From an uncultured Clostridia bacterium (GTDB lineage Bacteria; Bacillota; Clostridia; Christensenellales; UBA1242), in contig CALVZK010000008.1 in assembly GCA_944372505.1 (NCBI GenBank), forward strand, positions 1 through 43,159: 43,159 nt of DNA. Reading direction: 5' to 3'. Each line of letters starts with the position of its first letter. The first letter of the stretch is position 1. The notes beneath the pieces are model-generated. The model was not told where the DNA came from, did no database searches, and worked only from the letters and a program-made list of their open reading frames with translations. This document shows, in pieces, positions 1 through 6,249 of this stretch. The position numbers and the translations under genes are program-made.

Positions 1-24
1 CATGTTCTCTTTTTTTTGGTATTT

Positions 25-54
25 ATAGTATTATTTAACACTATGTAATACTAT
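25..54. repeat. 9-bp inverted repeat near the integrase-side end
   Basis: ATAGTATTA at 25-33 and its exact complement TAATACTAT at 46-54 are separated by 12 bp. A further direct copy of ATAGTATTA lies at 106-114 and a shorter ATAGTAT at 97-103. Clustered short repeats between the int gene and the element end are what integrase or excisionase binding sites look like; that role is inferred. The repeats are AT-rich, so chance cannot be excluded. Confidence 0.4.
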
Positions 55-138
55 AATTTTTCTAAATAAACTAAGGTCTCAAGAGAATTGAAACATATAG
101 TATATATAGTATTATCATTATTATATATTTTCTACCTT

Positions 139-159
139 TTGCACACAAATTGCACACAA
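139..159. repeat. Candidate integrase arm-type repeats (TTGCACACAA x2)
   Basis: TTGCACACAA occurs at 139-148 and again at 150-159, a direct repeat with an 11-bp period, so both copies face the same side of the helix. It is the most GC-rich patch in the 293 bp downstream of int. Tyrosine integrases of the AP2-like N-domain type bind short direct repeats near the element ends, so this is the best candidate for an arm site. The core crossover site was not identified. The rest of 1-293 holds no gene that I can support. Confidence 0.5.
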
Positions 160-222
160 TGTTATCAATTCATTCTCTTCACTTCAAAATTTAAATTATT
201 ATATAAATTATATAACAAATTG

Positions 223-251
223 ATTATACCATAAAATAAGGTTTTTAACAA
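223..251 (-). promoter_or_regulatory. Strong outward promoter just downstream of int
   Basis: On the minus strand TTGTTA (246-251) and TATAAT (223-228) are separated by exactly 17 bp, and the -10 box is preceded by TGG, an extended -10. It lies 43 bp past the int stop codon and points out of the element. Transcription would begin near 216 and cross the candidate arm repeats. In a circular form it could drive the genes at the other end of the element. Confidence 0.6.
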
Positions 252-293
252 CTTAGGAGGCTGAAAAAATAAAATTTAACTTGTAATTAATAT

Positions 294-1568
294 TCAATAA
301 ATTTGGTATTCAGTAATTTCAGTAATAATATCTGATTGCATCATTTTATCAAATTGTGCTGTTGCGTTTTTCCTTGTCTCACTTATACTAGATACATAAT
401 AATTTTCAGTTGTTTCAATATTTTTATGTCCTAACATATCTGCAACATCTCTTATTTCTACCCCTGAATTTAAAACCCTTGTAGCATAAGTTCCTCTTAA
501 ATCATAAAATCTACATTTTTCGATTCCTAATTCATCATGTATTATTTTAAAAGGATATTTAAGAATTGATGTTCCACTATATTTACCATTACTTTTCGTA
601 AATACTAAATTCAAATTTTTTTTATTCTTGGTAGATTCGTTTTTTTCAACAATTCTTTGTTCTACTACTTTACCATATTGATTTGTTACTTCTTCTAAAT
701 AATAATAAATATACTTGTTGCCATATAGATTTTTTAATTGTTCTTGCTTTTGTTTGTAATTTTTAAGAGCATTTAACAAAGTAGTGCTTATATAAATAGT
801 TCTTTCGCCAGACATAGTTTTGGGGCTACCTAAATACCATCTTCCTTTATTATCTTTCTTCTTATTATACACATTATGTTTAATATTAATTAAACCATTG
901 TCTAAATCTATATCATCCCATGTTAAGGCAAACACTTCTCCTGTTCTCATTCCCGTATAACATGATGTTAAAAAAGAACATGTAAAAGTATCATCATGTC
1001 TAAATCTATATAATATTTTATTTATTTCTTCTTGTGAGTATAAATGTTTCGGATCTTTTTTTGTACACTCAACTCTTGGTAATCTTAATGATAATGCTGG
1101 GTTATATTTTATAAAACCATATAAATTACAAGCATCTCTAAAAGTTCCTTTTAACACTTTTAATATATTTTTAAAATATGATCTAGAAAAAGTGTATTTA
1201 TCGCACACTTCAGTAATAAACATATTTAATCTTACACTTGTTATTGTAGATAATTTATAAAGTCCTAAACTAGGTCTTATATATTTATTAATAATCGTTG
1301 TATATTTATGTATTGTTGTATATTTTAAATTAGATTTACAATAATTATCTAACCAATAATCTAAATAATCACTATAAGATATTTTACATTCTTTAAATGG
1401 AACACCTGCATTTAAATATTCTGCATAAGCTATATTTCCAGCTTCGGTAGCTTCTTGCTTTGTTTTAAAACCAGACTTATTTATAAATTTTCTTTTCCCT
1501 CCTTGTGAGGCTATTTCAAATCTATATTGATATACATTTCCTCTTTTAGAAATTATTAATTGAGACAT
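294..1568 (-). CDS. int: Tyrosine recombinase / ICE integrase
   Basis: Site-specific recombinase that integrates and excises the element. The 424 residues show the usual three parts: an N-terminal AP2-like arm-binding domain (about 1-58), a SAM-like core-binding helical domain (about 63-165, with YTTIHKYTTIINKYIRP), and a catalytic domain (about 175-410). Catalytic residues visible are R208 (TGMRTGE), K250, the D-L-R box with R358 (FYDLRGTYATR), H381 (GHKNIETT) and Y390 or Y391 as nucleophile. The first HxxR residue is Asp, which is common in this family. Length is normal for Tn916-type integrases. The start ATG lies inside the 3' end of the excisionase gene (23-bp overlap), so the two are translationally coupled, the Tn916 xis-int arrangement. 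Confidence 0.95.
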   Translation of the reverse strand: MSQLIISKRGNVYQYRFEIASQGGKRKFINKSGFKTKQEATEAGNIAYAEYLNAGVPFKECKISYSDYLDYWLDNYCKSNLKYTTIHKYTTIINKYIRPSLGLYKLSTITSVRLNMFITEVCDKYTFSRSYFKNILKVLKGTFRDACNLYGFIKYNPALSLRLPRVECTKKDPKHLYSQEEINKILYRFRHDDTFTCSFLTSCYTGMRTGEVFALTWDDIDLDNGLINIKHNVYNKKKDNKGRWYLGSPKTMSGERTIYISTTLLNALKNYKQKQEQLKNLYGNKYIYYYLEEVTNQYGKVVEQRIVEKNESTKNKKNLNLVFTKSNGKYSGTSILKYPFKIIHDELGIEKCRFYDLRGTYATRVLNSGVEIRDVADMLGHKNIETTENYYVSSISETRKNATAQFDKMMQSDIITEITEYQIY

Positions 1569-1797
1569 TTGAATTTCCTAACTCACTATACTTTAATGGT
1601 TTTATATTTTCTAAGTCTGACAAATCATTACCTTGATTTTCAAGCAAGAAAGTTTCTAAAGTAGTTTTAAGTATTTTGATACTTCCTAATTTTATTACAG
1701 GAAGATACCCCTTCTTAATTAATTCATAAACATAATTTGGACTACTATGCAGAATAGTTGCTACTTCTTTAACTGTATATATCATTGTTTCATTCAT
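1546..1797 (-). CDS. xis: Excisionase-like small HTH protein
   Basis: Small DNA-binding protein of the excisionase/HTH_17 (MerR-like) family: residues 5-50 carry the pattern YTVKEVATILHSSPNYVYEL followed by an IKLGS/lysine segment and an aliphatic helix. In ICEs such proteins bend DNA at the ends and direct integrase toward excision. It is 83 aa, a typical length, with a low-complexity tail. It starts at ATG after AAAGGA and ends inside int. A start-stop element with a strong ribosome-binding site sits 28 nt upstream, so translation of xis may be throttled. Position next to int makes the assignment strong even though family similarity is generic. Confidence 0.85.
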   Translation of the reverse strand: MNETMIYTVKEVATILHSSPNYVYELIKKGYLPVIKLGSIKILKTTLETFLLENQGNDLSDLENIKPLKYSELGNSNVSINNF

Positions 1798-1824
1798 ATT
1801 TTTTTCCTTTCTTGTTTAGATTTT

Positions 1825-1841
1825 CTACATAATTACTCCTC
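1825..1841 (-). promoter_or_regulatory. AUG-UAG start-stop element before xis
   Basis: On the minus strand GAGGAG (1836-1841) is followed after 5 nt by ATG (1828-1830) and immediately by TAG (1825-1827). The Shine-Dalgarno and spacing are ideal for an initiation that terminates at the second codon, 28 nt before the xis start. A ribosome-holding or re-initiation control of xis is inferred, not shown. Confidence 0.4.
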
Positions 1842-1855
1842 TAAATTAATTTATT

Positions 1856-2593
1856 TCAACTAATTTTCTTTAAGATTGCATGAATATAATATCTATCATC
1901 TTTTTGTCTATTTGGATCATGAGAGCATGAATACAGTGTTATCATTTTATCTGAATTTGCATCAACAATTATATTTGTATTATAATTGCTTTTCCCTTTT
2001 ATTAATTTAAGATAATCTTTATATTCTTCTAAAGAATCAAAATTTTGATTATAAGATTCTGATTTAGTATCATCGATATAAGCACTAAAAATTTGTGCCT
2101 CATAAACTTCATCTGGTGTATATAAATAAAAAATAGGATGTGATAAGAAGAAATCATAATCCATATATTTATATAATTCTCCAAACATTGTTCCATTTTT
2201 TGTATGATGTCCATATATAAAAGTATTATAATCTGAAAAATTATTTGATGATCTATAGTCAGCAAAAATACTTCCTAAAGAATTCCATTTCTTTTCTACT
2301 GAATGATTTAAATAATAAGAGTTATTTGAGCTTTGAACTATTGGATAATTAATTTGTGTACCTTCAATAATTATCCATCCAATAATATCAGAATTTAATT
2401 TTTTTAATTCGGTAAAATCAACTTGATAATTCTTTTCTTGCGAAGGTATTTCAGGAATATCAATTAATTCTATAAGTTCCTTTTTTATTTCTTCAGATTC
2501 TTTTTTTTCATTATAAATCTTACATACTTGAAATATTGAATATCCGAGTAATCCCAACAATAAAATAAGCAATAACACTTTTATTATTTTCAT
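1856..2593 (-). CDS. srtB: Class B sortase
   Basis: Membrane-anchored cysteine transpeptidase that links sorting-signal proteins to cell wall or pilus partners. The 245 aa have an N-terminal signal anchor (about residues 4-23), then the sortase fold. Visible active-site elements: His in FIYGHHTKNGTMFGEL (H129 or H130), Cys223 in TLYSCSHDP, and Arg in KDDRYYIHA (R234). The TMFGEL segment after the His and the long Cys-Arg spacing are class B features. Its likely substrate is the VQTG-ended adhesin encoded at 37779-41123, at the opposite end of the element. The start ATG overlaps the stop codon of the upstream 92-aa gene (ATGA), so they are co-translated. Sortases are common cargo of Gram-positive ICEs, where they may stabilise mating contacts. 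Confidence 0.93.
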   Translation of the reverse strand: MKIIKVLLLILLLGLLGYSIFQVCKIYNEKKESEEIKKELIELIDIPEIPSQEKNYQVDFTELKKLNSDIIGWIIIEGTQINYPIVQSSNNSYYLNHSVEKKWNSLGSIFADYRSSNNFSDYNTFIYGHHTKNGTMFGELYKYMDYDFFLSHPIFYLYTPDEVYEAQIFSAYIDDTKSESYNQNFDSLEEYKDYLKLIKGKSNYNTNIIVDANSDKMITLYSCSHDPNRQKDDRYYIHAILKKIS

Positions 2594-2868
2594 ATTTCTA
2601 TTTCCTGTTCCTTATCTTTTTCTTGTTCATCATTATTCTGTTCTTGTTCTTCTTGATATTTTTCACGAAGTCTTTCTCTTAAATCTTCATTGTAAATGGA
2701 ATCATATTCATCTTGCAATTGATAAACATATTCTACATCTTCGTACGAAATATCTTTTGAACTAAAACCTAACACATCATACAACAATAAAGCTATATAA
2801 AATTCTTGAGCATTTTTATCATTATTAAAATAATTAATAAGCTCTTTTACTGCATTAATATCTAACAT
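2590..2868 (-). CDS. Small acidic hypothetical protein
   Basis: I do not recognise this 92-aa protein. Residues 1-50 are predicted helical, with a short hydrophobic stretch (FYIALLLYDVLGF) flanked by acidic residues. Residues 55-92 are a highly charged Glu/Gln/Lys run ending EQEIEI, one of several acidic C-terminal tails in this element; here the tail also encodes the AGGA ribosome-binding site of the sortase. It starts at ATG with AAAGGAG and overlaps the sortase by 4 bp. It is the first gene after a terminator-like hairpin (2890-2922) and probably belongs to one transcript with sortase, xis and int. Confidence 0.7.
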   Translation of the reverse strand: MLDINAVKELINYFNNDKNAQEFYIALLLYDVLGFSSKDISYEDVEYVYQLQDEYDSIYNEDLRERLREKYQEEQEQNNDEQEKDKEQEIEI

Positions 2869-2889
2869 TTTTTTCTCCTTTCATTTCAT

Positions 2890-2922
2890 AAAAAAAGATT
2901 AGTATATTTTTCTATACCAATC
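2890..2922 (-). terminator. Rho-independent terminator/attenuator after HU
   Basis: On the minus strand a 10-bp stem (arms 2913-2922 and 2897-2906, one G-U pair, 6-nt loop) is followed by seven T (2890-2896). It lies 37 bp past the HU stop and only about 10 nt before the ribosome-binding site of the next gene. No promoter fits in between, so genes to the left depend on read-through or on a promoter inside the 92-aa gene. Confidence 0.7.
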
Positions 2923-2958
2923 ATTATAAATATCATTTTTACTATTAAATTAAATTTA

Positions 2959-3231
2959 TTAATTTAATTTAGATTTTAATTCTGTTCCAGCTTTAAAACT
3001 TACTGATTTACTAGCATTAATATGAATAGTTTCTCCAGTTTGAGGATTTCTTCCTTCTCTAGCAGCTCTTTCGCTAATTTTAAAAGTCCCAAATCCTGCA
3101 ACAGATACTTTATTACCCTTTGATAATTCATCTTTGAATAATTCAAAAGTTGCATTAAATACTTTTTCAGCATCAGATTTTGTTACACCAGTATTTTCAG
3201 CTATAGCAGCAATCATATCTGATTTTTTCAT
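2959..3231 (-). CDS. hup: DNA-binding protein HU
   Basis: Histone-like DNA-bending protein of the HU/IHF family, 90 aa, full length. It shows the dimerisation helices (1-40), the VAGFGTFKISERAAREGRNP segment and the beta-arm motif with GRNPQTGE (60-67) and a basic C-terminal end. HU-type proteins assist integrase/excisionase nucleoprotein complexes and relaxosomes; a copy next to sortase, xis and int suggests the element carries its own bending factor. It starts at ATG after GGAGGTG, has its own extended -10 promoter, and is followed by a terminator, so it can be expressed alone. It could equally act as a general nucleoid protein in the host. Confidence 0.95.
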   Translation of the reverse strand: MKKSDMIAAIAENTGVTKSDAEKVFNATFELFKDELSKGNKVSVAGFGTFKISERAAREGRNPQTGETIHINASKSVSFKAGTELKSKLN

Positions 3232-3261
3232 TTCTTCACCTCCATAATATTTTTCTTTTTA

Positions 3262-3270
3262 ATTATAGCA
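3262..3270 (-). promoter_or_regulatory. Extended -10 promoter of HU
   Basis: On the minus strand TGC-TATAAT (TATAAT at 3262-3267, TG motif at 3269-3270) lies about 31 bp before the HU start codon. There is no good -35 box, as is usual for extended -10 promoters. Confidence 0.5.
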
Positions 3271-3293
3271 TATTTTATTATATTATCCTATAT

Positions 3294-4016
3294 TTATATA
3301 TCTTTTTCTATATCATCTTCAATTTCTATAATATCTTTTCTTTTATAATCTTTGCAATAATTTGGTCTATTAAAATCTATAGCCAAATCCAAATTGTTTT
3401 TTTCAAAAATATCTAGTAATGCTTCAACTCCATTATCTAGTTTGTAATTTAATTCTTCTTCATACAATGGAATTATTTGATAAAAATTTATTTTGCCTTT
3501 TTCATCAAACTTAAAATTTAATTCTTTGTTATTGCTAGAAGCTGGAATTAATAAGGTCGCACAAAAATTATTATCACGAGATTTATTATAATAAGCCATT
3601 GTATTCCCAAAACCTATGATAGTTCTTTGATCAAGTGGAAATCTTCCAAGAATTTTCATACTACTAATAATCCACCCATATCTTTTATCAATCTTCATAT
3701 TCCAATTTGGAGGAAAATAAGCAATTAATTCCATTCTTTCTAATTCAAATTTTTTTAATTCATTAGGAGTATTCATTTTAAACGCACCAATACCTTCAGT
3801 AATTAATTTATAAAAATTTTGCAGTGGACTAGGTGGAATTATAATTATATCTACATGAATATCTGGAGAATATAATTCGTGATAAACTTTACTTATATTG
3901 CCGAAAGTATTAGTAATATAATTTTCATATTCTTTCATTTCATCTTTAGTATAAACATAAATTGGTTTAATTTTCTTACCTTTAATGTAATAATTATATT
4001 TTTTTATAATACCCAC
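3294..4016 (-). CDS. SUFU (suppressor of fused) domain protein
   Basis: About 240 aa matching the SUFU family pattern: HVDIIIIPPS (near residue 50), a T/EGIGAFKM segment, ELIAYFPPNW, then KRYGWIISSMKILGRFPLDQ, GFGNTMA, and INFYQIIPLYEEELNYKLDNG near the end. In bacteria SUFU-domain proteins are mostly small accessory or immunity proteins in polymorphic-toxin and defence loci. The chosen start is GTG at 4014-4016, preceded by AAAGGAG at 9 nt; an upstream in-frame GTG at 4041 has no ribosome-binding site. It ends with an acidic tail (IEIEDDIEKDI). A terminator separates it from the DUF262-HNH gene upstream. Possible roles are immunity or modulation of that system; this is inference. Confidence 0.8.
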   Translation of the reverse strand: MGIIKKYNYYIKGKKIKPIYVYTKDEMKEYENYITNTFGNISKVYHELYSPDIHVDIIIIPPSPLQNFYKLITEGIGAFKMNTPNELKKFELERMELIAYFPPNWNMKIDKRYGWIISSMKILGRFPLDQRTIIGFGNTMAYYNKSRDNNFCATLLIPASSNNKELNFKFDEKGKINFYQIIPLYEEELNYKLDNGVEALLDIFEKNNLDLAIDFNRPNYCKDYKRKDIIEIEDDIEKDI

Positions 4017-4043
4017 TTTTGTCTTCTCCTTTCTTATTTTCAC

Positions 4044-4070
4044 AAAAAAAGATTACCACTTTGGATAATC
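4044..4070 (-). terminator. Terminator/attenuator between DUF262-HNH and SUFU genes
   Basis: On the minus strand a stem of about 7 bp (arms 4063-4070 and 4051-4057, loop AAAGT) is followed by seven T (4044-4050). It lies 22 bp past the DUF262-HNH stop and just before the ribosome-binding site of the SUFU gene, the same layout and the same AATC-TTTTTTT end as the hairpin at 2890-2922. Confidence 0.65.
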
Positions 4071-4091
4071 TTCCCTTCATAATTTTTTTCA

Positions 4092-5174
4092 CTACCTATC
4101 TGTTTTTCTAGAATTACAATCACTACATAGCATCTGACAATTTTCAGATACAGTTTTTCCTCCTCTAGACCAAGGAATTATATGATCTCCTTCCATTTGT
4201 TCAATTTCAAAATGTTGTTTACAATTAGCACATATTCCCATTTGTCTTTCATAAGCCTCTCTTTTTTGGTTATCTGTAAAAGCTCTTATATTTAAATGGC
4301 GTTCATCATTATCAAATAAATACTCATAAATGCCAGATTTTTTTGTAACATCTTCATCTTGCATTAATTGTTGAATTTTATTTTCAAATTCATTAGAATT
4401 ATATATTTTTCCTTTATAATTATTATATAATTTTCCCCAATCTACATTTTTCATTTCTTTTCTATATCTTGGAAAATTTGTTTTAACCCAATTAATTATA
4501 GAATTAAAATATAACCACAATTCATTAGCGTTTGGATCATGTTGATGTTCTGACATGTATTTTTCAATATTATTATTACTTATCCACCTTAAAACAGTTT
4601 CTAAAAAATCTTGTCTAATGTAATCCCCAGTCATATAATCCTTACCTAAATTATAACCAGCACAATTTGATTTGCTAAAATGTCGTTTAGCATCTGTTAA
4701 CCATTCTCCAGTATAAATAGCATTTCTCAATTCTTGCTCTCTTAAAGGTTCACTTGCAATATTTATTATTTTGAACCACGCTAATTTTTCTTCATCGGTT
4801 CCTTCACAAACATAAATCATTAATTTATAATCCAATATTCTGTTTTGAGCAGTTTGCGTTAAATTATGAAATGCCAAATTGTTTATTGAAAAATTTCCTA
4901 CAACATATTCACAAAAACTAACAGTTCTCTGTTGTCCATCTAATACTTCATATTCATCTTCACCATTTTTCGCCCAATACATTACGTTCAAAGGGAAACC
5001 ATTATTAATTGTATTTATTACTTCATCTCTTTGTTTATCTTTATATACAAATTCTCTTTGATATTTTGGTCTTATATTTAATTTCCCGTCGTAGCCAACT
5101 ACTCCTTCCTCATCATTATTTACATAATTTTTAACAACATCTCTAACTGTGATTTCTTTTAATTTAATTTCCAT
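4092..5174 (-). CDS. DUF262 (ParB-like/GmrS-type) protein with C-terminal HNH nuclease
   Basis: About 360 aa. The N-terminal half is a DUF262 domain: RPKYQREFVYK (35-45) and the nucleotide-binding signature VLDGQQR (DGQQR 79-83), used for NTP binding or hydrolysis in GmrSD/BrxU-like proteins. The C-terminus is a zinc-bound HNH nuclease: CxxC at 315/318, GDHIIPWSRGG with H331, N345, and CxxCN at 350/353. The combination predicts an NTP-regulated DNA endonuclease. Start ATG at 5172-5174 is preferred (AGGAG 9 nt upstream, inside the methyltransferase gene) over the TTG at 5183. It overlaps the second EcoRI-type methyltransferase gene by 11 bp, so the three genes look like one defence operon. Whether it cuts unmodified or modified DNA cannot be told from sequence. 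Confidence 0.88.
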   Translation of the reverse strand: MEIKLKEITVRDVVKNYVNNDEEGVVGYDGKLNIRPKYQREFVYKDKQRDEVINTINNGFPLNVMYWAKNGEDEYEVLDGQQRTVSFCEYVVGNFSINNLAFHNLTQTAQNRILDYKLMIYVCEGTDEEKLAWFKIINIASEPLREQELRNAIYTGEWLTDAKRHFSKSNCAGYNLGKDYMTGDYIRQDFLETVLRWISNNNIEKYMSEHQHDPNANELWLYFNSIINWVKTNFPRYRKEMKNVDWGKLYNNYKGKIYNSNEFENKIQQLMQDEDVTKKSGIYEYLFDNDERHLNIRAFTDNQKREAYERQMGICANCKQHFEIEQMEGDHIIPWSRGGKTVSENCQMLCSDCNSRKTDR

Positions 5175-6249
5175 TTTTATCAACTCCTATGCTTTGTATT
5201 ATAATTCTAAAGTAAGTAGATTTACCATTAATATTGCAAGTATGAGAATGTTTTTTTCTAACCATTTCATTGGTTTTTAATACATCAAATAATGAATATC
5301 TATTTAAAGCATCAACTATTTTAAATTGTTCTGGATTATATTTATCCATAAATGTAATCGGAACACCCATATATTTATCATAATCACATGGTATATCTAC
5401 AACTTTGTTAACATTAATAGCATCGTAATTATCGTATTTTGGGTATTCTTCTGGATTATAATGTTTATACAATATTAAACTTTCATGTCTTTTTGCAATA
5501 TCAAGATTTGTAAACCAACATATATTACCCATACTTCTCCATTTTTGACCACTCTCATCTATCCAAAATCTTGTCGCTTTTTCAGGGTAATATGATGGGA
5601 CTGTAAAAGACATATCTCCAGATTTGTAACCTAACCAAATTTTATTTGATTTTAATAAAGAAAAAATTTCTTGATATGTAATTGCATTTTGACTACCAAT
5701 AATTAAAAAGGATTTTTTAAATTGTATTAATTGTGAAACATATTCTCTAAAAAGACTAAATGGAGGATTAGTAACTACTATATCTGATTGTTTTAAAAGT
5801 TCAATACATTCTTTACTTCTAAAATCTCCATCTTCTTTTAATAAAGTTAATGTATTCTTTTTATTTTTTAATAAATATTCTACATCTGCCAAATCAATTG
5901 CTCCATCATTATTTGAATCATCTACTTCAGTTATAATGATTTTATATGCATTTTTTGAAGACTTTGCTTTTACCTCATAATTTAAATCAAATAACGATAA
6001 TTGCTCACCAGAAATTGGTGAATCAGCGTAACAAGTACATATTAATTTTTTCAATCCTAAATAATTAAAATTCATTGCAAAATATTTAAAAAAATTACTT
6101 TCAAATGGATCATCACAATTACAAAATACAACTTTATCCTTAAAATGATCTTTATAATATTTAACTTCCTTTTCTATATCTGCAAGTTGTGTATAAAATT
6201 CATCTTGTTTAATTTTATTTGCCTTTCTAAGGCTTTCATTCCCTGCCAT
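5164..6249 (-). CDS. EcoRI-type adenine-specific DNA methyltransferase, copy 2
   Basis: S-adenosylmethionine-dependent N6-adenine methyltransferase of the M.EcoRI family, about 361 aa. Motif IV is TNPPFSLFRE (NPPF 161-164); family landmarks KQDEFYTQ, VVFCNCDDPFESNFFKYF and GDFRSKECIELLK are all present. Residues 111-122 (DSNNDGAIDLAD) form a perfect EF-hand/dockerin-like calcium loop in a region where the family has a variable acidic insert. Start ATG at 6247-6249 is chosen because AGGTGA lies 7 nt upstream; a GTG at 6261 is also in frame. It overlaps copy 1 by 14 bp and the DUF262-HNH gene by 11 bp. Two stretches are almost identical to copy 1 at DNA level while the C-terminal specificity region differs. 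Confidence 0.9.
   Translation of the reverse strand: MAGNESLRKANKIKQDEFYTQLADIEKEVKYYKDHFKDKVVFCNCDDPFESNFFKYFAMNFNYLGLKKLICTCYADSPISGEQLSLFDLNYEVKAKSSKNAYKIIITEVDDSNNDGAIDLADVEYLLKNKKNTLTLLKEDGDFRSKECIELLKQSDIVVTNPPFSLFREYVSQLIQFKKSFLIIGSQNAITYQEIFSLLKSNKIWLGYKSGDMSFTVPSYYPEKATRFWIDESGQKWRSMGNICWFTNLDIAKRHESLILYKHYNPEEYPKYDNYDAINVNKVVDIPCDYDKYMGVPITFMDKYNPEQFKIVDALNRYSLFDVLKTNEMVRKKHSHTCNINGKSTYFRIIIQSIGVDKNGN

Noticed and set aside
1-3. ATG on the minus strand at the very edge, preceded by AAGAG, as the start of another gene
   Set aside because: Only the start codon is inside the window, so a coding claim cannot be supported.
2590-2593. Mycoplasma-type code with UGA as Trp, suggested by the very low GC content
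   Set aside because: UGA ends genes at ATGA overlaps and Trp is encoded by TGG throughout, so the standard bacterial code applies.
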